From positions 5,849-11,258 of the forward strand of contig DKKK01000198.1 in assembly GCA_002455215.1 (NCBI GenBank): a stretch of 5,410 bases of DNA, written 5' to 3'. Both the position numbers and the translations under genes were made by a program. Every line of letters starts with the position of its first letter. The first letter of the stretch is position 1. Below the pieces are notes generated by a model. That model searched no databases and was not told the origin of the DNA. It worked only from the letters and a program-made list of their open reading frames with translations. Below, in pieces: positions 1-5,410 of this stretch. Origin of the DNA: Anaerolineales bacterium UBA6668. GTDB lineage: Bacteria > Chloroflexota > Anaerolineae > Anaerolineales > UBA6668.

Positions 1-1069
1 CAGCAGGGGCAAACAATTGCCCAAACACCAAAAATAACCCCGCTAACAACACACCTAATGCGAACACACCAAGCAAAACAGCTTGTAAATTTTTGAGCAG
101 GACGCTCTGAGATGCGCTACCCGCCCCAGCGACTGCCGCCCCGCCGACTGCCCCCGCCACCACTGGCGCAACTGCCACTGCAATGGCTTCTTCATTTGCC
201 ACCTTACGAGCAGGGGGAGTATCTCCTGTTTTTGCAACTGCCCGTTCTTTGCTGACACGCTCTAAGGCAGAAGTAAAATCAGCGGCAAGTGCTCCAGCGC
301 TCACATAGCGTGCGGCAGGTTCATATTGCGTGGCTTTTTCCACCACCAGTTCCACACCGCTGGGCAGATCCGGGCGAATAGAGCGCACATTGGGAATTAC
401 CGAAGTGTCGGGCTGAACCGATTGCCCTGCCAAGGAATGTGCTTCGGATGGCAAAAAGCCGGTAAGCATCTTAAATATCAATATTCCTAAGGCATAAATA
501 TCACTTTCGGCGCTAAACAATACCCGATTTTGCAATTGTTCGGGAGCGAGATATGCCGCATGTTTGCCGGACATATTTTGCCATAGCAAACCGCTCTCCA
601 AACCCAAGCGGGCAAAGCCGAAATCGGCAATAAACGCGTTACCTTGCTGGTCAAACAACACATTATTGGGTGATAAACTACCGTGAATGACCCGCCGATG
701 ATGGGCAAAATCGCAAGCAGAAGCCAAGCGGTTCACCACCCCTTCTGTCTCTACGACTGAGAAAGTGCCAGAAGCCAATAGACCTTCCAAACTGCCACCA
801 CTCATGTAACGCATGGCGACAAAGACGTGGTTATTCAATTCTCCAAAATCGTAAATGGGTACAATGGCAGAATGTTCCAAGCTACTGATCAGTGCGGCTT
901 CTCGGAGCAAGCGGGTTTTAATCACCCCATTTTTGATAAATTCGGCGTGAAAAATTTTGATAGCAACGCGGCGCTGTACCTGCGTATCTTGGGCAAGGTA
1001 CACGGTAGCCATTCGCCCTCGTCCAATCTCGGAGAGCAATTCGTATCTACCAAAACGTTTATCAATCAT
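1..1069 (-). CDS. Membrane-anchored Ser/Thr protein kinase-like protein, predicted pseudokinase (partial, C-terminus off window)
   Basis: An open frame of 356 codons runs from ATG at 1069 to the left edge with no stop. Residues 9 to about 270 are a Hanks-type kinase domain: glycine loop IGRGRMATVYLA (15-26, third Gly replaced by Arg), ATP lysine K38 in VAIK, helix-C E57, DFG 149-151, APE 175-177, D190 in SDIYALG, and subdomain XI Arg R254. The catalytic loop reads HGSLSPNN (129-136) instead of HRDLKPxN. The proton-acceptor Asp is Ser131 and the loop Lys is Ser133, while Asn136 is kept. From family knowledge this should abolish or severely reduce phosphotransfer, so a nucleotide-binding pseudokinase is inferred. 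An Ala/Gly/Val-rich stretch (297-316) and one transmembrane helix (about 328-353) follow, so the kinase domain should be cytoplasmic; any outer domain lies off window. Start: ATG 1069 has GGTGG ten bases upstream and gives the usual short lead into RYELL. An in-frame TTG at 1099 is a weaker alternative. The gene is divergent from ppgK. Confidence 0.85.
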   Translation of the reverse strand, partial: MIDKRFGRYELLSEIGRGRMATVYLAQDTQVQRRVAIKIFHAEFIKNGVIKTRLLREAALISSLEHSAIVPIYDFGELNNHVFVAMRYMSGGSLEGLLASGTFSVVETEGVVNRLASACDFAHHRRVIHGSLSPNNVLFDQQGNAFIADFGFARLGLESGLLWQNMSGKHAAYLAPEQLQNRVLFSAESDIYALGILIFKMLTGFLPSEAHSLAGQSVQPDTSVIPNVRSIRPDLPSGVELVVEKATQYEPAARYVSAGALAADFTSALERVSKERAVAKTGDTPPARKVANEEAIAVAVAPVVAGAVGGAAVAGAGSASQSVLLKNLQAVLLGVFALGVLLAGLFLVFGQLFAPA

Positions 1070-1071
1070 TT

Positions 1072-1091
1072 CAATAATTCCACCAATAATT
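1072..1091. repeat. Short direct repeat just upstream of the kinase-like gene
   Basis: CAATAATT occurs at 1072-1079 and again at 1084-1091, a 12-base period, in the leader immediately before the start codon at 1069. It could be a tandem binding site. It could equally be chance in AT-rich DNA, or repeated codons if translation starts at the upstream TTG (the frame would read EIIGGIIE). Confidence 0.3.
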
Positions 1092-1145
1092 TCACTCAAT
1101 ACCAGTCCAATTGTAACACTACTCAAAAAATGTCAGTTACTACTT

Positions 1146-1174
1146 ATTATAACAAAGGTAAATCAAAACGAAAA
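1146..1174 (-). promoter_or_regulatory. Candidate promoter for the kinase-like gene
   Basis: A perfect minus-strand TATAAT lies at 1146-1151. The best -35 at 17-base spacing is TTTTCG (1169-1174), only a 3 of 6 match. Transcription would start near 1139 and give a leader of about 70 bases. The call rests mainly on the perfect -10 and its position in the divergent gap. Confidence 0.4.
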
Positions 1175-1186
1175 ACCTTTTTTACC
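1157..1186. repeat. Inverted repeat between divergent promoters, possible operator
   Basis: GGTAAA at 1157-1162 is matched by its reverse complement TTTACC at 1181-1186, with 18 bases between. One arm lies just upstream of the minus-strand -10 and the other overlaps the candidate -35 of ppgK, which is where a shared operator would sit. Six-base arms in AT-rich DNA can arise by chance. Confidence 0.25.
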
Positions 1187-1211
1187 ACAAGAATCGAAAA
1201 ACGTGTAAAAT
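1182..1211 (+). promoter_or_regulatory. Candidate promoter for ppgK and the phosphoesterase
   Basis: The -35 candidate TTACCA (1182-1187, 4 of 6) and -10 candidate TAAAAT (1206-1211, 5 of 6) are separated by 18 bases. A start near 1218 would leave a leader of about 47 bases before ATG 1265. No better pair is visible in the gap. Confidence 0.35.
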
Positions 1212-1245
1212 ATAGGTCTCAAACAAACTGAAATTTCCCAAAGTG

Positions 1246-1251
1246 AAGGAG
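1246..1251 (+). promoter_or_regulatory. Ribosome binding site of ppgK
   Basis: AAGGAG is a strong Shine-Dalgarno match, but it lies 13 bases before ATG 1265, longer than the usual 5-9. The conserved N-terminal motif LGIDIGGSG begins at residue 4, so ATG 1265 is still the natural start. Confidence 0.6.
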
Positions 1252-1264
1252 AACTGGTCTAAAC

Positions 1265-2035
1265 ATGGTTTTATTAGGCATTGACATAGGTGGTTCAGGG
1301 ATTAAAGGCGCACTGGTCAACTCAGAAACGGGCGAATTTGTGTCCGAGCGTGTTCGTATTGATACGCCAGCAGGCGCATTACCGGCTGACGTAGCTGATG
1401 TAGTCGCCCAATTAGTAAAAGAGCTAAATTATCAAGGACCCGTTGGCTGTACAATGCCAGCAGTTGTTAAGAACGGTGTCACCCAAACTGCCGCCAATAT
1501 TGCAAAAGAGTGGATTGGCACTGATGCCGCGAAACTATTTTCCCAAAAAACCGGGCTAAATGTTTTTGTAATGAACGATGCTGATGCCGCTGGTATTGCC
1601 GAAATTACGTTAGGCGCAGGCAAGGGCAAATTAGGCACGGTCATTATGATTACACTTGGCACGGGCATTGGCTCTGCAGTTTTCTACAATGGCGTATTAC
1701 TGCCTAATTTTGAACTGGGGCACATCGAAATTGATGGGCGTGTTGCCGAGAAATGGGCATCTGCCGCAGTTCGCAAAGAACGCGATTTAGACTGGGATGA
1801 ATGGGGAAAACGCTTAAACATCTACTTGAATTATGTTCAAAAATTTACCAGCCCTGACCTGATTATCATCAGCGGTGGGGTAAGTAAAAAATATGAAAAG
1901 TTTTTCCCCTACCTTAAGGTCAATACCGAAATTGTGCCAGCACAAATGTTTAATGATGCCGGCATTGTAGGCGCCGCGATTGCCGCTCAACAAATGCTCC
2001 AGCAAACCACGCCGGATCCAACACCTACCAGCTAG
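1265..2035 (+). CDS. ppgK: Polyphosphate glucokinase (ROK-family)
   Basis: This 256-residue cytoplasmic enzyme is predicted to phosphorylate glucose to glucose 6-phosphate with inorganic polyphosphate as donor; many members also accept ATP. The N-terminal phosphate motif GIDIGGSGIKG spans residues 5-15. The glucose-binding and catalytic segment is NDADAAG (104-110), with D105 the expected catalytic base. LGTGIGSA (131-138) is the second phosphate loop, ELGHIEIDG (150-158) carries the sugar-contacting Glu and His, and ISGGVSKK (202-209) and NDAGIVGAA (230-238) close the fold. Length and motif order match actinobacterial PpgK (about 265 residues). As in that group, the Cys-rich zinc motif of ATP-dependent ROK glucokinases is absent, which favours the polyphosphate assignment over a general ROK kinase. 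The metallophosphoesterase starts 3 bases downstream, so the two are probably one operon. ppk1, which makes the proposed phosphoryl donor, lies convergently beyond it. No frameshift or unusual composition is seen. Confidence 0.9.
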   Translation: MVLLGIDIGGSGIKGALVNSETGEFVSERVRIDTPAGALPADVADVVAQLVKELNYQGPVGCTMPAVVKNGVTQTAANIAKEWIGTDAAKLFSQKTGLNVFVMNDADAAGIAEITLGAGKGKLGTVIMITLGTGIGSAVFYNGVLLPNFELGHIEIDGRVAEKWASAAVRKERDLDWDEWGKRLNIYLNYVQKFTSPDLIIISGGVSKKYEKFFPYLKVNTEIVPAQMFNDAGIVGAAIAAQQMLQQTTPDPTPTS

Positions 2036-2038
2036 TTT

Positions 2039-2800
2039 ATGCGCATTGCTCTACTCAGCGATATCCATGCAAATTGGACTGCACTTTCCGCAGTGCTAGC
2101 CCATGCAAGACGCCGCCGAGTGGATGAATATTGGCATTTGGGGGATTTGGTTGGATATTGCGCCTTCCCCAATGATGTGGTTCGTTGGTGCAGGAAGAAC
2201 TGCACGCTCGGTGTAATTGGCAACTACGACCTACGCGTTTTGTCTATTGCAGAAAGTGCGAAGAAGCAGGTAAAAGACTTTGCCAAAAGCCCAAAGCACA
2301 CGGCTCTTGAATGGGCAGATGCTCAATTGAGCAGTAAGAATCGGAAGTATCTATTAAAATTACCCAAAGAAGTGCGGGTAATCATTGAAGGCAAGAGCAT
2401 TTTAGCCACTCACGGCAATTTGTTCTCACTTTCTGAAGCGATTAAACCCGACACCCCACCCGAAAAACTCCTACCACAAATTGAAAAAGCCAATGCACAG
2501 ATTATCCTGACCGGACATTCACACATCCCATTCAAACGAAAATTTGAACAGGCGTTATTTATCAATCCGGGCAGTGTGGGTAGACCACAAGATGGAGACG
2601 CGCGTGCCAGTTATGCAATCTTGCACATCACGGAAAAATCCGTGCGTATCACCCTTTACCGCGTGGAGTATGATGTAGCCCAGGCTGTGCAAGCCATTCA
2701 AGAGCAAGGCTTGCCTCCCAGTTTTGGCGAGATGCTACTGCAAGCCCGTACACTCGGTTGGGTGTCTAATCCGGTCAAAATGGGTGGGGCAAAGGAATAA
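2039..2800 (+). CDS. Metallophosphoesterase family protein (YfcE/ApaH-like calcineurin superfamily)
   Basis: This 253-residue protein has no signal peptide or membrane helix, so it should be cytoplasmic. It shows the dimetal phosphoesterase motifs in order: DIHAN (D8, H10), GDLVGY (D36), GNYD (N62), THG (H125) and GHSHIP (H160, H162). The usual GNHD is GNYD here, so the position that often supplies a catalytic His is Tyr63; the metal ligands are all present. FINPGSVGRPQDGD (174-187) is the typical C-terminal strand of this group. The substrate cannot be read from sequence; phosphodiesters, phosphomonoesters or dinucleoside polyphosphates are all handled by relatives. ATG 2039 follows the ppgK stop by 3 bases and has no clear Shine-Dalgarno sequence, so translation probably depends on ribosomes finishing ppgK. 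Co-expression with PpgK suggests, but does not show, a role in sugar-phosphate or polyphosphate turnover. Confidence 0.85.
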   Translation: MRIALLSDIHANWTALSAVLAHARRRRVDEYWHLGDLVGYCAFPNDVVRWCRKNCTLGVIGNYDLRVLSIAESAKKQVKDFAKSPKHTALEWADAQLSSKNRKYLLKLPKEVRVIIEGKSILATHGNLFSLSEAIKPDTPPEKLLPQIEKANAQIILTGHSHIPFKRKFEQALFINPGSVGRPQDGDARASYAILHITEKSVRITLYRVEYDVAQAVQAIQEQGLPPSFGEMLLQARTLGWVSNPVKMGGAKE

Positions 2801-2862
2801 TGGTGTTGGGTTTTGTGCTTTTTTCTAAAGGCGTGTAAATTTCAAGGAAATAGCTAAAAATC

Positions 2863-2890
2863 AAAACGGGGCAATTACTGCCCCGTTTTT
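2863..2890. terminator. Bidirectional intrinsic terminator between convergent genes
   Basis: AAAACGGGGCA (2863-2873) pairs perfectly over 11 base pairs with TGCCCCGTTTT (2879-2889) around the 5-base loop ATTAC. The plus strand ends in a T run (2886-2890). On the minus strand the A-rich left arm becomes a T run followed by GATTTTT. It lies 62 bases after the phosphoesterase stop and 26 bases beyond the ppk1 stop, so it can serve both transcripts. Confidence 0.88.
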
Positions 2891-2916
2891 GCCATAATTG
2901 AGCGAACCATTTTGAA

Positions 2917-5007
2917 CTACAACAAAGCTTGTCGCAAGAACCAATTTTGCGAATCAAACCCTTCTTGCTCGGCAGACGGTTGCACCCGCACGTAGCTTCC
3001 GTCCGTTTGCAATAAGCGTGCGCGTACAGTATCCGCAAGGTAAATACTGAGTACTTCGTCCCGCAAATAGCTCCGCAATTCAGGCGACTCGATGGGGAAG
3101 ATTGTCTCCACTCGGCGGTCAAGATTGCGCGTCATTAGGTCGGCGCTTCCTAGATATACTTCTTCTTCGCCGTTATTTTGGAAGTAGTAGATGCGGCTAT
3201 GCTCCAAGAAACGCCCCAAAATACTGCGTACCTGAATGTTTTCGCTTACCCCGCGAATGCCGGGGCGCAAACAACACATCCCTCGCACAATCATATCAAT
3301 TTTTACACCCGCATGCGAAGCTTTGTACAGCAACTCAATCATTGGCGAATCCACCACCGCATTTAATTTCAATATAATATAAGCCGGGCGACCTTGACGA
3401 GCGTGTTCTATTTCTCGCTCTATCAAATTTTCTAGGAGGGTTCTCATCATCAAGGGCGCTACCACCAATTTATGATAGTCACGCTTGTTGCTAAAGCCGG
3501 TTAAAAAGTTGAATAGGTCAGTGACATCCGCACCGATGGCTTCGTCACAAGTAAATAAGCCAAAATCTTCGTAAACCCGCGCCGTACCGGCATTGTAATT
3601 TCCGGTACCTAAATGCACATAACGGCGAATGGTGTCATTTTCGCGCCGCACTACCAAAGCAACTTTACAGTGGGTTTTTAGCCCAAGCAAACCATAGGTG
3701 ACGTGTACCCCTTCATGTTCCAACTGCCTTGCCCACTCAATATTGCTTTCTTCGTCAAAGCGGGCTTTTAATTCCACCAAAACTGCCACCTGTTTGCCAT
3801 TTTCACGGGCACGGAGTAGCGCCTGCACTACGGGCGAATTGCGCCCTGCCCGATAGAGTGTTTGTTTAATGGCTAAAACTTGTGGGTCAGTGGCGGCTTT
3901 ATTTAAGAACTCGACGACCGGGTCAAATGATTCGTAGGGCAGGTGCATTAAAATATCACCTGCACGAATGGCGCTAAAAATATCACCGCCATAGCTTGTG
4001 CGCCGAAACGCTTGTGGCTGAACTGCCACATGAGGGGCATCCTTTAAATCCGGGCGGTCAATTTTTCCGTACAAACTCATCAGGCTACTGGTGCCAAAAG
4101 GACCTTGAATTTCGTACAAATCGGTCGGTTGAAGCCCTAAATTAGCCGATAAAATTTCCCGAATGTGCGAAGGCATGTTGGGATTGATAACAACTTCAAC
4201 CACACTGCCAAATTGCCGTTGCCACACACTGGCTTCCATCATTTGCAATAAGTCCCCGGCTTCCTGCTCACGAATCACCATTTCGGCATCCCGAATCACG
4301 CGGAAGGGATGTACTTCTACAACTTCCATACCCGGAAACATGTCTTGCGCATTGGCGGCAATCACCTGTTCGAGCCAGACAAAAACTTGTGTTTCATGCC
4401 CATCTTTGCGCGTATGGTTGTGCTTAATAGGAATAAAACGGGGCAGTGTGTCCGGCACTTTGACTCGAGCGAAATGTTCCTGCCCATGCTGGTCTCGAAT
4501 CAAAGTAGCCAAATTCAGACTCATATTGGAAATATGGGGAAACGGACGAGAAGGATCTACCGCAAGGGGGGTAAGCACCGGAAAAACAAGTTGCTCATAG
4601 TACTTCCGCGCGATTTCCTGCTGACGCGGAGTCAGTTGGGCATAGTCGCATAAATGCACACCCGCTTGCCACAATTTGGGTCGAATATCGTGTTCGAGTA
4701 GGTACGCCGCTTCGCTCAAAATGGCGTGTGCTTCTTTACGGATTTTACTCAGTTGCTCGGTGGCAGTTAGCCCATCAGCAGAGAGTTCGCCCACGCCTTC
4801 ACTTTGCATTTGTTTTAAAGATGCAACACGCACCATAAAAAACTCATCCATGTTCGAGCCTACAATTGCCAAAAATTTCATACGTTCCAGCAAAGGATTG
4901 TTTAAATCTTTAGCTTCTTCTAACACTCGGCGTTGAAATTGAAGCAAACTCAGTTCACGGTTAATAAAATTTTCTGCATTGGAGAAATTTTGCTCTGGCT
5001 GTGTCAT
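2917..5007 (-). CDS. ppk1: Polyphosphate kinase 1
   Basis: The enzyme reversibly transfers the terminal phosphate of ATP to growing inorganic polyphosphate through a phosphohistidine. From ATG 5007 it has 696 residues, close to the E. coli enzyme (about 688). The N-terminal domain opens with FINRELSLLQF (from residue 14) and includes GSNMDEFFMVRV (50-61). A head domain follows to about 310, then two phospholipase-D-like C-terminal domains. The phosphorylated histidine is H446 in GLKTHCK, equivalent to E. coli H435. The second catalytic histidine is H603 in GRFLEHSRIYYF, equivalent to H592. Arginines matching the Mg/phosphate contacts are R386 (TLYRAG) and R416 (ELKARFDEE). VHLGTGNYN (464-472) and SADLMTRNLDRRVE (621-634) are also intact, so the enzyme looks fully functional. 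The open frame extends to a TTG at 5028 (703 residues), but that codon has no Shine-Dalgarno sequence whereas ATG 5007 does. The gene is convergent with ppgK and the phosphoesterase. Confidence 0.96.
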   Translation of the reverse strand: MTQPEQNFSNAENFINRELSLLQFQRRVLEEAKDLNNPLLERMKFLAIVGSNMDEFFMVRVASLKQMQSEGVGELSADGLTATEQLSKIRKEAHAILSEAAYLLEHDIRPKLWQAGVHLCDYAQLTPRQQEIARKYYEQLVFPVLTPLAVDPSRPFPHISNMSLNLATLIRDQHGQEHFARVKVPDTLPRFIPIKHNHTRKDGHETQVFVWLEQVIAANAQDMFPGMEVVEVHPFRVIRDAEMVIREQEAGDLLQMMEASVWQRQFGSVVEVVINPNMPSHIREILSANLGLQPTDLYEIQGPFGTSSLMSLYGKIDRPDLKDAPHVAVQPQAFRRTSYGGDIFSAIRAGDILMHLPYESFDPVVEFLNKAATDPQVLAIKQTLYRAGRNSPVVQALLRARENGKQVAVLVELKARFDEESNIEWARQLEHEGVHVTYGLLGLKTHCKVALVVRRENDTIRRYVHLGTGNYNAGTARVYEDFGLFTCDEAIGADVTDLFNFLTGFSNKRDYHKLVVAPLMMRTLLENLIEREIEHARQGRPAYIILKLNAVVDSPMIELLYKASHAGVKIDMIVRGMCCLRPGIRGVSENIQVRSILGRFLEHSRIYYFQNNGEEEVYLGSADLMTRNLDRRVETIFPIESPELRSYLRDEVLSIYLADTVRARLLQTDGSYVRVQPSAEQEGFDSQNWFLRQALL

Positions 5008-5008
5008 A

Positions 5009-5016
5009 CCTGCCCC
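5009..5016 (-). promoter_or_regulatory. Ribosome binding site that decides the ppk1 start
   Basis: The minus strand reads GGGGCAGG directly before ATG 5007, with the GGGG block 5 bases from the start codon. The upstream in-frame TTG (5028) is preceded by AATTGCCAA, which has no purine-rich site. This favours ATG 5007. Confidence 0.5.
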
Positions 5017-5173
5017 ATGTGCGGTCAATTGGCAATTAAGGTGAGAGATTTTGATTTTTGTTGTTTATTTTCCAGCTGGTTAATCTCTACCGATGAAATT
5101 TGACGGCTTTTTACTAAAAATCAAGCGAAGTATTGATTGGAATAGCAACAATGAACAAATCACTTATTAAAGT

Positions 5174-5203
5174 ATTATAAGCCAATTTACGATTTATCGG
5201 CAA
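5174..5203 (-). promoter_or_regulatory. ppk1: Candidate ppk1 promoter
   Basis: A perfect minus-strand -10 TATAAT (5174-5179) is preceded after 18 bases by TTGCCG (5198-5203), a 4 of 6 match to the -35 consensus. A start near 5167 would give a leader of about 160 bases. I see no convincing Pho box, riboswitch or attenuator in the leader. Confidence 0.45.
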
Positions 5204-5410
5204 ATTTTCTGTAGGTTTTGCGTGTTCATTGCCTATTTTTACATGGGACATACATAAAACTCACAATTTTTGATAAGGAAAAGAAGCACTATTCTATATT
5301 CGTAACTGTTCAGGCTAGTGAAAATCAATCATTATGTAGAGTTGTACCCAGATCAGTGGGGAACAGCCTAAAATAGCACCCTTCAAAATTCAGCGTAATC
5401 TCTCAATCCG

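Larger units (their letters stand above)
5008..5410. other. AT-rich intergenic region upstream of ppk1, no supported gene
   Basis: The left part is the ppk1 leader and promoter. The rest (5204-5410) is rich in A and T, with stops in all frames and only very short open frames, none with a recognisable protein. It contains an 8-base palindrome CCAGCTGG (5072-5079). TAATCTCT occurs twice (5081-5088, 5396-5403), and the 9-base inverted pair TGAGAGATT (5042-5050) and AATCTCTCA (5397-5405) spans the region. None of these is strong enough to call an element. The right edge may be the upstream or downstream flank of a gene outside the window. Confidence 0.6.

Noticed and set aside
827..1231. Plus-strand open frame of 134 codons and a shorter overlapping one across the kinase N-terminus
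   Set aside because: It lies antisense to the clearly conserved kinase domain and its translation is low-complexity (Asn/Thr/Ser/Lys-rich) with no family motif.
2775..3122. Minus-strand open frame of 115 codons overlapping the ppk1 3' end
   Set aside because: It is in another frame of ppk1, runs through the terminator hairpin, and has no recognisable motif.
4163..4653. Plus-strand open frames of 145 and 114 codons inside ppk1
   Set aside because: They are antisense shadows of a highly conserved ppk1 region, with Cys/Ser-rich translations that resemble no protein family.
5151..5180. Nine-codon plus-strand mini-frame beginning MNKSLIKVL
   Set aside because: It resembles a leader peptide, but there is no following gene, hairpin or T run on that strand, so chance is more likely.
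5114..5251. Minus-strand 45-residue open frame upstream of ppk1
   Set aside because: It is short, has no good ribosome site, shows no recognisable motif, and overlaps the candidate ppk1 promoter.
5042..5405. Possible MITE bounded by the 9-base inverted pair TGAGAGATT / AATCTCTCA
   Set aside because: A 9-base pair is not unexpected in a few hundred bases of AT-rich DNA, no target-site duplication is visible, and the interval includes the ppk1 leader and promoter.

Overview
The window holds four protein-coding genes in two divergent and convergent blocks. They are a membrane-anchored Ser/Thr-kinase-like protein (minus strand, running off the left edge), a polyphosphate glucokinase (ppgK) and a metallophosphoesterase (plus strand, probably one operon), and polyphosphate kinase ppk1 (minus strand). 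About 400 bases of AT-rich sequence without a convincing gene follow at the right end. I see no RNA gene, CRISPR array, insertion sequence or complete mobile element.

Organism: the base composition is moderate by eye. The kinase glycine-loop style (IGRG..MATVYLA), a non-actinobacterial PpgK and a PPK1 carrying GLKTHCK together suggest a bacterium of the Chloroflexota (Anaerolineae-like). This is inference from family resemblance and was not tested by a search.

Layout: 1-1069 (minus) encodes a protein-kinase-fold domain followed by an Ala/Gly/Val-rich linker and a transmembrane helix. 1070-1264 is a divergent control region with a candidate promoter for each side. 1265-2035 is ppgK, and 2039-2800 is the phosphoesterase, starting 3 bases after the ppgK stop. 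2863-2890 is a strong hairpin that can terminate transcription from both sides. 2917-5007 is ppk1, with a candidate promoter at 5174-5203. 5204-5410 has no supported gene.

How they fit together: PPK1 makes polyphosphate from ATP, and PpgK spends polyphosphate to phosphorylate glucose, so the two convergent units form the synthesis and use arms of a polyphosphate store. The phosphoesterase is co-transcribed with PpgK, but its substrate cannot be read from sequence. The kinase-like protein is the most unusual item: its catalytic loop reads HGSLSPNN where HRDLKPxN is expected, so it lacks the catalytic Asp and the neighbouring Lys while keeping the ATP-binding Lys, the helix-C Glu, DFG and APE. 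It is best described as a predicted membrane-tethered pseudokinase. A link between it and polyphosphate metabolism is suggested only by position.
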